DNA of 64,000 nt from Medicago truncatula (Eukaryota; Streptophyta; Magnoliopsida; Fabales; Fabaceae): assembly GCF_003473485.1 (NCBI RefSeq), contig NC_053048.1:36762755-36826754 (forward strand), given 5' to 3'. Below are positions 35,760 through 48,369 of this stretch, in pieces (positions within the stretch are counted from its first letter, which is position 1; the number at the start of each line of letters is the position of its first letter). The notes below the pieces were generated by a model that saw nothing but the letters and a program-made list of their open reading frames with translations, was not told where the DNA came from and did no database searches. The translations under genes and the position numbers were made by a program.

Positions 35760-37141
35760 TTTTGTTTGACTGATGACGATAAATTAATTAGTGTTTCATA
35801 CATATATTACTCTTGCATACGAAACGGATCATCAGATTTTTTTTAATTAATTCCTATATTTTTTTTGAAGGAATAATTAATAATTTCTATATACTGACAA
35901 TGTAGACATATTCATTTTTTTTGAAAAAATGTAAAAATATTCATGTCATGTCAAAAAAATTAATTTAAAAATATTATACAATTATTATTCAACTTTCTCA
36001 AATATGTAATTTTGAAATTCTGTATTTATTATTTGTTTTTGGTAAAACAACTAGTTAGAAATACTTTAGGTACAATTGTGGGTGTTAATATCTCGAGACG
36101 TTGTGGGACACTTATATATGTGATCGAAAATTCTCACAAAAAAAATAAAAAAACATGCGATCGAAAATTGTTTTATTGGGTTAGATATTATAGCAGGATA
36201 GGCTATTAACACATGTCAAATTGTGGATGAGATGAGTTGCTTGGGATGTTAATCAACAATGTTATGTTTATTGCTTTGATGGTATAGAATAAACAAGTCA
36301 TTTGTTTGGAAATTGGACAATGTCTCGACAAATTTGGAATTTTATTTTCAAGTTGGATTGGAAATTAGATGGTTGGTGGGAGCACCGAGTTATTTGAAGA
36401 AAAAAAAAAAATTCTTGTTCATTTCTCTTTGCTAAAAAAAAAAAAAAGTATAGGAAGGTGTCTCATTTAATTTGGCTTGCAAATTGATTGATGAATTCAC
36501 TTCCTTATTTGCAATGCATTGGACTGAATATTTTGTCTCCAAAGTGATTGATCTTGTTATGATAAAATCGAAAGGATGGTGTAGTTTTAAGAAATTGCGT
36601 AAAAATTGTATAATAATATAATACTATGGACAATGGTTGGATGTATGATTCGGATTTTTCCTGAAGACTCTTGAGTCTTGAACAGTGTTCTGTTGATGAA
36701 GTTAGTTTGTTTAGTAAGGTTGTAAAATGGTCAAAATTGTCTTACAACAAGGAGGTGGATTAAATGTCCGTGTGAGATATGTATGTGTTACGAATTTGAG
36801 AGTGAAGAAGAAATTAAGTTGCATGAAAGGGGGAATTTTTTCCCATCAATGTATGTTTTTTTTGTTTATATTCAGAGGGAGTATATTATATATTATATAT
36901 ACTGAAGACATGGATGTGATTATACATCAAGATAAATTTCTAAATTATGCAAGTATCCCACAGGAGATGAAGAAAGCATTGAAAAAAATTGTCACACTTG
37001 TGAATAACATACAGTCAATTTTCAAGTTAAATAATTGATCGAACACGATTACATGCCTATATGCTCTCAAAAAAAGATTGCGTGCCTATAATATAACAAT
37101 GATATCTACCTTTGATTAATTAATTACATTAAAAATAATAT
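35760..37141. other. Intergenic spacer between tRNA-Phe and golgin
   Basis: AT-rich with poly-A and poly-T runs. Short open frames at 36012-36209 and 36727-37038 have no family signature. The golgin 3' UTR probably occupies the right end. Confidence 0.5.
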
Positions 37142-40100
37142 TTAGTGTCTGGGAAAAAGTTTTGAACTAGTTGTTTTGCTATCTGAATATGTAAGGGGAA
37201 CTGTCGAGAATTCTGAACCAATTTGTTCAGAATGCTGAAAATATCCATGTGAGATAGGACTCGTGTTCTGATTATTAGTAGGCGAGCTAATTGATGCAGC
37301 TCCAGTACTAAACCTCTGACTGGAAAGTGGTGAAGAAGCAGAATTAGTACTTGTACTATTATCACGTAAATCACCCATAGATTCACCTGTACTTCCTGAC
37401 AACTCTCTCTTTTCTGTTTCCTTGAGAAGAAAATCAACCCACATATCTGCAAAGGACTGAAATGGGAAAATACTTGTTCAAATATGAATTTTTGATTGTA
37501 AACTCCATATCAAAGTTGTGTAAAATGCGACAATTTCACACCATACATCATTATCCGGAAAATATACTAATACCAGAGGAGAAGAAATTACCTGGTTATC
37601 AGATCCAACATTTACAGCTGATTCAGTTGAACTTCCTCCTAAGATACCTCCGACCAGGCGGCCAGGCAAACCAAGAACACCACGGACAACACCTTTCCCT
37701 GGACCTTGTTGAGCAAGGCCTATCCTTTGCTTGTCCTCGTTAGAAAATCCCAGCATGCGAACCATCAAGTCCAAAACCTGTCCCAACATAAAAAACCACA
37801 TGAAAAAATATCAGTTGAACAATATAGTAACGCAAACCAGATAAAATAACACAGCATTGGGAGCAAATGTTAAGGGAAGGAACCAAAATATACAGCCAAA
37901 CGCAAACATGTGAAACTGGAGAACATAATTTTATAACCTTCACAAGTTCAATGGTTCTTAAAATATCAACCAAGACTGCAACTTCATAAAACCCTATCCT
38001 AGGGTATAGATGCGGGCATCCTCATGAATCTGACCATATACTAATTTTCTTGGAAAATCCGGTAACCATAAATTAACTCGGCTAATAGTATAAAAACTGA
38101 GCCCTTAAATTTCTCTCCCCGGACTCTCCCCAACACACAAGGGTGTACTGATAGGGACTTGGGTATTATGGGGGGCACAAGTCCCACGTCGAGTAGTATG
38201 GGAGGCTCGGTGGACTATTTATGTGGCTTGGTTCCCCCCTTGATGGTTAGTTCTTGAGGGTGGGTTCGCCAAGTTCTTAGATACTCATCATATATATACA
38301 CACAAATTATTCTCACAGAAGAAATAAAGGAAAGGGTTTCAGTCTTGAAAAATGCATATAAAGCAACCACAGTTAAAAGACTTGATACCTCTTTGCTGTG
38401 GTTTCTCTGGAAATAAGTAATAAGGAGTTTTATCACAATGCGCCTGTCAAAGTACAATTAAAACGTGTAAGATAATTTATTCTAAAAAATTATCATGACA
38501 GAAAAGCTCCTAGCTTATTTTTTAAAAAATTTAATTGCAGCTTTCTCCAAGACTAGGCCGGGTCGGTTACATGGGTCAAATAATGCCATAATGTTTTATT
38601 CTCGAAATTATACTCAGAAGAAAAACGTGCCAACCTGTCAACAAGAAAATCAGAATCCACCGACATTCTATTTAGCCGTGTCATACTTTGTTCAAGAGCT
38701 CGCCTCAATTTAGCATTTTCTTCCTCAAGCTTGCTTACTCTACTTCTCCATTCTGACTGTACTTTCTCAGATTGAGAAAGCTTGGCTAAAATTTCTTCTT
38801 TTTCACCACTCAATATATCCACTCTGGAATCTGCATCCTGGCAATAACAACCATTTAATCTACATGCTGAGCAAAACTTTCAGGAATGATGGAGGATAAG
38901 ATAATACAAGATGCATTATGCTTTTTAAGTATTAAGACAGAGTAACTATAAAACGTATAGTTCAAGATCATACAAATAATCAAATACTTGTGTTATAACA
39001 ACTAGCAAAGATCATCATATGCTTTTGTGCTATAATCATAAAGGATCCAATTTTTGTTCAATTCAAATTTTAAACGAAGTTTTCTGCATATTATTAATTT
39101 AGCAAAAGTGAGATATATCCATACTTTCAACAGTTGAGAAAGATTAGCCGTTTCTTCCCTTGCACGAGCCAACTCTTCTTCTAAATGTTCCTTCAGAAAA
39201 TAAAATTAATAGCGATATAAGCTTACTCTGTGTAATAATATAACATAGATACATAAAAGATAATGACAAAAATAAAAAGGTGAGTGGGATTTTAAGGTGT
39301 TAACAACTCAATTTAATTCACCAAACTTGTAATAATAAAAAATTTAAAATAACCTTAGCTTCAATTTCAGCATAATACTGTCCGAGAGCTGTCTGCAGAT
39401 TTATTAGTTCAATATTTTTGGCATCTATTGTGCTTATACAGTTTGTAAGCTTTTTGTTCAAGTCATCAATGACTTCTCTGGACGTCAGAATTTCACTGTT
39501 GTTTGCAGATTTCAGTTTCTCTTGATCTGAAGTTGCTTGCTCCAGAGCTCTCTCGAGATGTGATATTTGAGCCCTTAAGTAATTGTTGCTATCCCGTAGT
39601 TCTTCAATGACTTTGGTATCCTCGTCCATTTTTTCCGACTCTTCGTTTTCCTAGAGAAATACCACCGAAATGAAAATTATAGTCTGATACAGAAAGATTG
39701 ATATGATAAATTCATGTATGATATTAGCAATTGTAGTTTATTCAGATTCATTATAAAACTAACGACATAACATTATTCACTATATACTTGAAAACTGTAA
39801 AAAGATTATGATAATTTGTAAACTACTTATTTTTTAGAATACTGCTAATGTGCATGACAAAAAAAAACTCGTGCCAATCACACGAATCCTTATAAGAGCG
39901 AGATTGCCATTCAATTACAATTCTCATTTTCCCAACAATATTTATGACTATATTTCCACTACTCTAGTGCCTTCCATTGACGGTGCTTACCAACCTCCAT
40001 ATACTTTTGCTTGGTTTTGATATTCACTTCATCTTCTTTTATTTTTCTTTGATTTTGAAGGGAAATGACCAAGGTAAAGAAATACAATTCACTTCCGGTT

Positions 40101-43100
40101 CTTTAAATATGTTATTTTACAAATTTCTAGATGGCTGAAAAGTCAAAATGTCTTTGATTTGATGCAATGTAGTTACACTAAAAAAAACTACACATATATG
40201 AGATTAAGCGCATATACAAGGCAGTCGTGCATTTTCATAAACTCTGATGTCGTGTCATATAGCACTAATGTATTTTTTAATATCACGTTCATCTTTTCTT
40301 TCTTTTTTTGGTTACATGAGAAAAAATGTCATGTTCGTTCATCATATTAATTTAGCTTCAACAGATAAATTTAATAAGTAAGTAAAAATGAAACCTTTTC
40401 TAACAAATGCTGTTTAAGGCGGGTCAATTCTTGTACGGCTTTGTCCCTCTCCTGTTGTGTTTTCTTCAAATCATTACTCATCTTCTGTAAGGATATTTCC
40501 ATGTCTTCTTTTCCAGGGAAACTTTTGGAAGGATCTGACAACTGTTACCAAAAGCCCATTCACCAATCCCCAGAAAAGAGAAAAAAGACAATCATTATTA
40601 GCATGGAACTTAACGGATAAATTGAAAAGTAAATATTACTGTAAAATATGGGCTCACATCACTGGCGCTGCTCGCTTTGACTGCAGCCTCAAGTTCACTT
40701 TTTTCCATCTAACAACAAAATGTAGGATAAATTAGAGTGATGTCTAGAGCACAATATCAAAAATAACTATTTTTAAGTTTTGATTCATACGATGGTAGAA
40801 ACATTTTGTACTGTGATGGAATAATGTAATGCATATATCTACAAACCTTAAGAGTGGTGTTTTCCTTCTCTAATGTTTCGATTAGTCTTTTTGAGCTATC
40901 CATAGCATTACTTGCTTCTTTGCTTCTCTGTCTAGTCAACTCCAATTGCAGACGCTTTATTTCTGATACTTTTTCATTCAATTCTTTGTGTAATTGCCTC
41001 ACCTCAGTTGTAGTCTTCAAGCAGTAATACATATAGAGGTTAGATAGCCAAAAAATTATAACAGAACTCATGTTGCAAATCAATACAACAAAACCAGCAT
41101 CCTTTTCCTTAAAAAGTTGTAATCTATTATTCAACGATGCAATGGAACTGGAAGTTATTAACAATAACCCAGAAAATGGTCGTTATTATCTTGCATCTAC
41201 ACAAACCCATATGCGTGCACAACACCACAAACACAAACATATTCATATAAAAAATCTCTCATACATATATGAAGAAATAGTGATATGGAGATTTTGAAGC
41301 ATTTGAAAAAGATATAGTGTTCTCTTGTAATTTCTACTCTAGTCCTATAACCCTCATGAACCCGTACAAATAATTAATTGTGCTTTTAATTCATCTATTA
41401 ATAATTTGATACTAAATCCCATTATTCTGTCCATCAAATGTTATTTACATATTTTCCAATGCACCAAACAATTTCCTGAAAAGGAATGATTTTGACTGTT
41501 CGCTTTATAACATTGTGTCATGTTTAATAAGATAATCATAAAAGTAGCATATACCAAAATACAAAATTACAAATAGATATCCTAAACTGCAGAGCACAGT
41601 GAAACGTGACATTTATTTCACGCACATCTGTTTATTAAGCCTTAATGTCAAGAGCGATCTCACATTGTAAACTCCAAGTGTAATAAAATAAAGATGTTGG
41701 AGCCGTGAACATTAAATTTGCATCAATGTTTATATGGACTTACTTTGTCTCGTTCCAACTTTAATAATTTCAGCTCCTCTTGGAAAGACTTGTTCAATTT
41801 CTGTTCCTCTGACAGTGGCGAAAGAATTAGATTTGTTAGTAGTTTTCTATTTAAAAGTATAGAATGGTGATTCAATCAAGTTATTCCAAATGCAGAAAAA
41901 TACCCTGGAATTGTAGCTGAATGTTTTCCAATTTATCTCGTTCTTGCTCCAATTCCAGCTTCAGTTTTCTTGTGTCATGAGTATGTTGTACTTGTGCTGC
42001 TGCTGTGGGGCTGTTTTTTCCTTCTACCAAATCTGCTAGCTCCTAGAAGGCATTCATACATCTGTTGTCAAGTTCACTCATCACTAAAAAATTAAAAATA
42101 TACAGCCTATCAAAAAGTCTAAATCAAAACAACCAGACGAAAAATTAAATTTCAAATTATAAAGAGATATAAAAATCAAATTAAGAAACATTTTCATTTT
42201 CTAAAGAAGGTGCACATCATACTGGGACTAAATGAAAATGAACATACACTTGGGGTAAAATAACAAAAGGTGCTTGATCAAAATCATACTAGGGCAAGGA
42301 ATAACAAAAACAGCCTAAGTTGTCATGAATGCCACGTAATGGTTGATCTTTCTATGATGGTTCATTACTTAATAACCAAATAAACTAAATTGTCACTACC
42401 TTGTCCTTTACTTGTAAGTTGGAATGATTGGATACCATCTTACTTGGAATTGCATTGGATTCCAAATTAGACATGGTTCCGTTGTTTGTAGTATAACGGT
42501 TTTTCATTTGAGTTGCGGACCTATGTTGTCGATTAGATGACTGGTCACTGCTTCCCTGCACAAATATATGCAACCATGGTTTCTCACTTGTTATATAGTT
42601 GTATGAGATGAGACGACATATACAATAAAAACATGTTTTCCCTTTCTCTAATCAACCCTGGTTTATGAATACATATTTCGATTGGTCAAAAGAATTCATA
42701 TTTCTTATTAATTACATTGATTTAACATTATGGTCAAATATATTTTAAAGAAATAGCACTGAGAAACTTTGGCTCAAAAGAGCTTTCTAAAATCTATGCT
42801 TTTCTACAAAAGTAAATCCATAAGAAAACTATTGGTTTTGCTGTAAATAGAAGCCACAACAATAATTATGTGTCAAAGATTGATAAGAGTAAACCTCTAG
42901 ATGAAGACTTATGCTTTACAATCAAATGCATCACATAAGAGAATAAATTGCATGCTCTAATAAATATTAAATATTTCAGTGATTTTTAAGTGCTGCAAAG
43001 AAACTGGCCAAACCCACTGCCCACTAAAAATTCAAAAAATTATATCACAAAACAGTTTATCAATCTCAAAATAAATTACTCCTAATATATGAACTTTGTA

Positions 43101-46100
43101 AAACAATAACAAAATAAAGCCAAATATTGTAATGACAAGAGACAATTTTAATGTGGTTTCTAGTTATATGTTGAGAAGTATGTACTCGGTATGAAGCACT
43201 CAAATTAATTGTCTCTAGAATAAGTTTAGTAAAGTGTGGTGAACCTGTGTCAAGAGTTGATATTAACAACTGAAAAGGAAGTTTATTTTTATTTTTTTTC
43301 ATCCAAATTTGAATTTGGGCCTAACTCAGCCCCAAAAGATAGCTCATGGGTCTCGGGTCCCCCCTCCTTCGTTGTTCAGTCATATAATCATCCAATGTGA
43401 AACTCTCAGCACAGCCCTCTCACTATTTAGTATGCAAGTTTTGAAAACCAACTTGCATACTAAATCATAATAATGTATATGGCATACTCATTGTCATCAC
43501 TATTTAAATTTCATACAAAAATTATTAACTACAAGATATAAACCAACGAAAGACATAAAGCCCAGGTTAAAAATTTCTGTAACAAAAATACAAACAATGA
43601 AATTCTTCATATCATCACTATTTAAATTTCATACAAAAATTATTAACTACAAGATATAAACCAACGAAAGACATAAAGCACAGGTTAAAAATTTCTGTAA
43701 CAAAAATACAAAGAATGAAATTCTTCATAATAAAGTGTGAATTTAAATATAGGATTACCTTGACTCTGTGATTGCCATTTGAAGAAGCAGGACTTGTAGC
43801 CTCTAAATTCTGTTTTAAGGAGCCATTTTCTTTATTCAGTCTAATGATGTGATCCTGAAAAGTTGAAATGGTTGAATAGTTAACTTACCAAATGCTAGAA
43901 TTAATAAACCCCAAATTAATATGTCGGTGCAATAATGGACAGTTTATGTAACCTCTTCCTGAGATCAATCGCATGATGTGATATAATCCTATAATAAATC
44001 GAAGCAGATAAAAAATCAATTTGTTTGGGGGAAGAGGGTCTAAAGAATCAGAGTTTTAGAAAGAAGCAATGAATCCAGATGCACAGATATATTTATTGTG
44101 TGCTCTTCAAATAGCACATTGCAGCTGAGTTCATCTTATTTTAAACAAACATGATATAAGGTCCAGATTAGGGATTACATCGTATCACTAGATGTACAGT
44201 TTAATATGTATCTTCGATCCATCTTAAAGTGTGATGAGAAAAAAGATTGATGGGAATGCCTCACAGAAGGATTCAAGTTGGATGGATGACATCAACAAAG
44301 GCTCAAGTTAATCATAAATTGTGGAAGAAAAGTTCCAATAAAAATTAGTTGATCAGATTTGGAATCAACCACCAGTATTGTATTACGAGAAAATAGAGAA
44401 ATTACTGGTTTGTATCACATTACAACGCTCTATGGCAGTGAATGTTCAGCGGTGAATCTTTCTGGTAAGACTTGACAGAAAAAAAAAGGTGTAGCAGATA
44501 CGACAATAAGGTAAACGAAAAGGAGACCGAAGATTTTGGAAAGACATAATCCAGAAAAGTTTGAGTACCATCTATTGAGGGGAAGATGGTGCAAATTTGA
44601 CTAAGGTCTGTGTGATCATGTGATAAGAACACCATCCCAGTATCAAGTGAGAAAAGTGGACAGATAAGGGGAAACTTCGTGAAAAGTAGAGAAACACTAA
44701 ACTAAATCATTTAATTGCACGTGATTTTCCTAAAATTTGGTTGGTAATAGAACACATTGGCATCGATTGATCCATGTAGTGTAGCAAATCCTCCGAGTAG
44801 AAATAGAATATAGATTGACTGTTGTTTGGAAAACACCACAAGGTACATACAGAGTTCAAAAAGAAAAGGAACCAAAAAACAAACAGTGGTTTTCAAGGAA
44901 CTAACAAAAATTCCCAGCTACGTGTAACAAGATGATTCATAATACACGAGACAAGTTCATGTATCAAAAGAATGGCTAATGCCACCCAACAGCTGAAATT
45001 GAACATTAGGAAGGTCCAACACTAGAAAGAACATAAGAAAATTTGATATATTACCATTTACCAGTATATATATGCAGAAAAGTGACAGCTAGCCATACCT
45101 CTTTTTCTTTTAATAGCGCAGCATAATTAACTGATAGTGCTTTAATCTCTGCTTCAGATGCCTGAAGTCTTTTGATTTCTGCTCTATATTGTTCTATCTG
45201 CAAGAAACAGCACAAGTTTTTAGTTTTGACCAACCTACCTACTATATTCAACCAGAGAATTTAAGGGAAGATACAAGGTATAAACACCTAATATAAAATA
45301 GCAATCTCATGCATCTGGTAAAATCTCTAAATTCACACAAGAATGAACCTTCTGCTAAGAGAATAAAAACCTGTGGATCAAAACATTATATACTAATCAC
45401 TCATGGTCGCCATTTTACCCTTACAATGAACAAAACTAGATTATACACTCCAGATAATGGACAACAAAAGGTCTTGCCAAAAATATCTAAATAAACAAAC
45501 AAAACATAACACACAGCTAACTAAGACTACCCATCGACATAAAATCGCATGAATACAAACATAGACATATTCATGTGTTGTGAACAAAATAGTTGTTTTA
45601 TTATCTCTGTACCACCGCCACTTCTGATGGAAGCCGTGTCCGGTGTCCGACACAACACCGACACATGGGAATCCTAACCTCAATTCGTGTGTGCATATAT
45701 GAACTTTGTATCATGTCCAAGTCCTACCGCATTATATACACCAATGATACGATGGGATTACATTCAACTATGTTATTTTTTCAAATTACCTCCGGCATCG
45801 ACGCGTCAGTATCAGTGTCCGTGTCAGTGCTTCATAGGTTATTATAGACTAATTCGTGCACTCAAAAGCAATGGAGGTGTCTAGTCTAGTACTATAGTTT
45901 TAAAGTAAATAAATGATATAAATGCACACGTTTCAAAAATTGGTGGCATTTATTAAACATTTATACTCCAAAACTATAGTAATGGACACGTTAAAAGAAA
46001 TGGAGACCATAAGGTGATCTTAATTGCACACATAAAACTTCTCACACATAATATATGAACAGGAAAAGAGACATAGCCAAATGGTATATATTTTCTTACT

Positions 46101-46799
46101 TGTGATTCTATAACCTCAAATTCAAGATAAACCTTATAGTTAATAACTTATGGAAATGTTACACTTGCACATACAAAACTGCTCACATACTACATATCCT
46201 AAGGTTGAGAAATTTTGCTGCTAGTGAAAATCACGAAGCCAGCAAAATTTCTTTTCAATGCATGTTACAGTTTTCTCCTGCAAAATCTATTAATCACGTA
46301 GACACCAATGATCATTTGGAATTGGGTGTCATGTTGGTGCATGTCGGACACCGAACACAGACAACTGGACACATCTTCCATCAAAAGTATCGGTGCTATG
46401 GAACTAACATTTCTAAAGCAATTTGTATGATCATGTACTAATTAATTATTAATAGTTATAAATTATATCTCTTAATAATCTTCACGATTTCACGCATAGC
46501 GTTCCGCAATTTAAAATTCAAATCTCTAAGAATTAACAATCACGCAAACTTGTCACGAATTACAATACACATACCTCAGAAGAATAGGGATGATCTGCAA
46601 TTCCGTTTGGGATCGGCGACCTAGGAATCGAATTGGAACGCGTGGAGCCACGAGAATTCCGGCGATCGGAGACGGAAGGACTCTCGCCGTCGTTAGGGAT
46701 TGCGTAAGAAACGATGTCGTCTTCGTCATCATCATCGTTGTGAACATCGAGAGCGATCTGATTCAAATTCTCCTTCAAATTGGCAATGGTGCTCCACAT
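37142..46799 (-). CDS. Golgin candidate 3/4-like protein with GRIP-related ARF-binding (GRAB) domain
   Basis: Long coiled-coil tether of the Golgi membrane, recruited by ARF1-type GTPases (Arabidopsis GC3/GDAP1 and GC4). Fifteen exons in reading order: 46575-46799, 45099-45197, 43759-43854, 42400-42555, 41904-42042, 41744-41808, 40847-41014, 40658-40708, 40395-40541, 39354-39650, 39125-39190, 38635-38837, 38389-38443, 37592-37777 and 37142-37456. All phases agree and give 755 residues. The N-terminus MWSTIANLKENLNQIALDVH is the golgin start, followed by an acidic run and a Ser/Arg-rich patch. Heptad-rich coiled coil runs from about residue 75 to 565. The GRAB domain follows (DFLVDRRIVIKLLITYF, then VLDLMVRMLGFSNEDKQRIG, about 560-612), then GVVRGVLGLPGRLVGGILGG and a Ser/Thr-rich tail. 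Several introns carry repeats (see separate entries). The exact residue limits of the domain are approximate. Confidence 0.94.
38140..38290. repeat. TRIM/LTR-like fragment in a golgin intron
   Basis: GGTATTATGGGGGGCACAAG and AGTCCCACGTCGAGTAGTATG, with GGCTTGGTTCCC, recall the fragment at 33830-34010. The ends are unclear. Confidence 0.35.
43425..43465. repeat. Perfect 16-bp hairpin with 9-base loop in a golgin intron
   Basis: ATTTAGTATGCAAGTT (43425-43440) is followed, after TTGAAAACC, by its exact inverse AACTTGCATACTAAAT (43450-43465). Confidence 0.9.
43494..43729. repeat. 118-bp tandem duplication in a golgin intron
   Basis: Positions 43494-43611 and 43612-43729 differ at only about two bases (CCCAGG/CACAGG and CAAACAATG/CAAAGAATG). 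The duplication ends 29 bases from the donor side of exon 3 (43759-43854). Confidence 0.92.
45626..45837. mobile_element. MITE-like element in golgin intron 1 (TGAAGCA family)
   Basis: It begins ATGGAAGCCGTGTCCGGTGTC and ends GTGTCAGTGCTTCATAG, the same inverted ends and GTGTCCGACAC interior as the copies at 233-377 and 14411-14570. A degraded relative lies at 46290-46405 in the same intron. Confidence 0.5.
46290..46405. mobile_element. Degraded TGAAGCA-family copy in golgin intron 1
   Basis: GTAGACACCAATGATCATTTGG ... GCATGTCGGACACCG ... GTATCGGTGCTATGG keeps the interior motifs but has poor ends. Confidence 0.35.
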
Positions 46800-47439
46800 G
46801 ATGATTCAAATCGAATTGATGAATCTGAGTTTAGAAGGATATTTGAATTGGAATTGAATTGAATCAATTGTTGAATTTGTGATTCGGTGAAGTTGCACAC
46901 ACTGCAATTTGCGATGGATCTCGCCTTAGAATCTATATCACCGTTTCCGTTGTAATGTAATTTTTCCTTGGTTCGTTCAAGTTTTTTCTCCCAAAATAAT
47001 AACAACGCCAAAAAAATATTACACATAAAAGAAAAAGGCTTAAATAAGTAGAAGGTCCCCGTAAGTTAGCGCGTTTTTTGTTTAAGTCCATGTATCTTTT
47101 TTTGTTGCGAAATAACTCTTGTATTTATTTAACCTTTTGAAATTGGTCCCTGCCGTCTATTTCCGTCAAAAAAACGCATTGCTGACTAACACGCATACGT
47201 GGCACATGATGAGTTGCCAACTAATCTTAGTAGAGGGACTAAAACCAAAAACGTATTTTTACATAGGGACGAAATTAAAAAAATATAATAATCAAATTTT
47301 GGAATTTAAATGACATTGATGAAAAACATATTTATTTTATGAAAAACATGACATTGATTCCCTTGATTGAAATGTTGTTTATATAAAGATGAAATTGATC
47401 CCATCGTATTGGGTCAACAATTTAGAGTGAATCTAATTA
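46800..47439. other. Golgin 5' region and MITE-like fragment
   Basis: The golgin 5' UTR and promoter (minus strand) lie from 46800 to about 47030. From 47037 to 47280 the sequence reads like a MITE of the 29643 type: AAGGTCCCCGTAAG at the left, GAGGGACTAAAACC and ATAGGGACGAAATT at the right, and ACGTGGCA in the centre. Confidence 0.45.
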
Positions 47440-48009
47440 GTATTTGTTTTAATATAAAGTCTATTTGATATGGTCTGTTTTTTAGCAGATAGTTGAAGGT
47501 TTATGTTTTATAAGGTCGTTTGAATAAAAAAGACTGGTTTGATAATGATCAATTTATTACGAGCTTATAACTTATTTTTTGAGTTTATAACGGTTTGTGA
47601 TAAGTTAATTCAAGTAGCTTATAACATAAAGTTCATAACTTAGCACTTTATATCTCAATTATACACCTACAATCTTAATTGAGGTATTAAATTAAATGCA
47701 CAATTTTTTATCATTTAATTTTTTATAAACAACTTCAATCTCTAATTTTACCAAACAATATAAATTTAATCAATTTGTAGGTTTTTTTTTTTACCAAACA
47801 TTAGATTATTTTTTAATGTACAACCTTCAAGTTATTCTTGTAGGTTTTTGAATTAATTAAATCAAGTTTGTGCTACTAATATTAAAATAGAACATAACAC
47901 TTTTTAAATTAGAATATATGATTATTTGGGCATGAATAAAGCCAATATCCTAATAAAATAAAATAAAATAAAAACAGAACACACGAACCTAATGTTGTAT
48001 GTGTTGTGT

Positions 48010-48018
48010 TATATAAAG
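48010..48018 (+). promoter_or_regulatory. TATA box, peptide unit A
   Basis: TATATAAAG within GTGTTATATAAAGGACAC, about 150 bases before the ATG at 48166. It is conserved in unit B (49842-49850). Confidence 0.6.
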
Positions 48019-48165
48019 GACACAAACGAATTTCAAATTTGCGCCTCTATTGTTATGAGTTATGAGATTTGGTTCCCAAACATTTATCTCAATACCTCAT
48101 CTTCATCATTTTCTTCTTCATTTTCTTCATTTTCATCTTCTCATAACTCTTGTTTCATAAAAGTT

Positions 48166-48369
48166 ATGGCATTGAAGATGTTGTTTGTTGTGATTTTGAT
48201 TGCTTTATCTTTTGTTGTTGAGATTGATTTTGGATGAAAGATCATGAACAATAATGAAGGCAACATCATTGCTTCAGGTTACATTTATGTTCTTGCTTCA
48301 GGTCTTACACTTAATGAACATCTCACTGCTAATGTGATAGATTTTCTCAATATTGAAGGCAGTACATGA
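48166..48369 (+). pseudogene. Small secreted-peptide gene, unit A, with premature stop
   Basis: ATG at 48166 opens a hydrophobic signal-peptide-like stretch (MALKMLFVVILIALSF...). After 23 codons the frame meets TGA (48235-48237), where unit B has a Gly codon (DLGGKMMN against DFG-stop-KIMN). Beyond the stop the same frame remains recognisable (KIMNNNEGN, YIYV, LTLNEH) for 43 more codons to TGA 48367-48369. The simplest reading is a one-base nonsense mutation (GGA to TGA) in a once functional paralogue. It keeps its promoter and TATA box. The family is unknown to me. Confidence 0.6.

Noticed and set aside
35568-35846. 92-codon open frame at the tRNA pair
   Set aside because: It runs through both tRNA genes and is not coding.
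46590-46862. 90-codon plus-strand frame opposite golgin exon 1
   Set aside because: It is a shadow of the minus-strand coding exon, with no family match.
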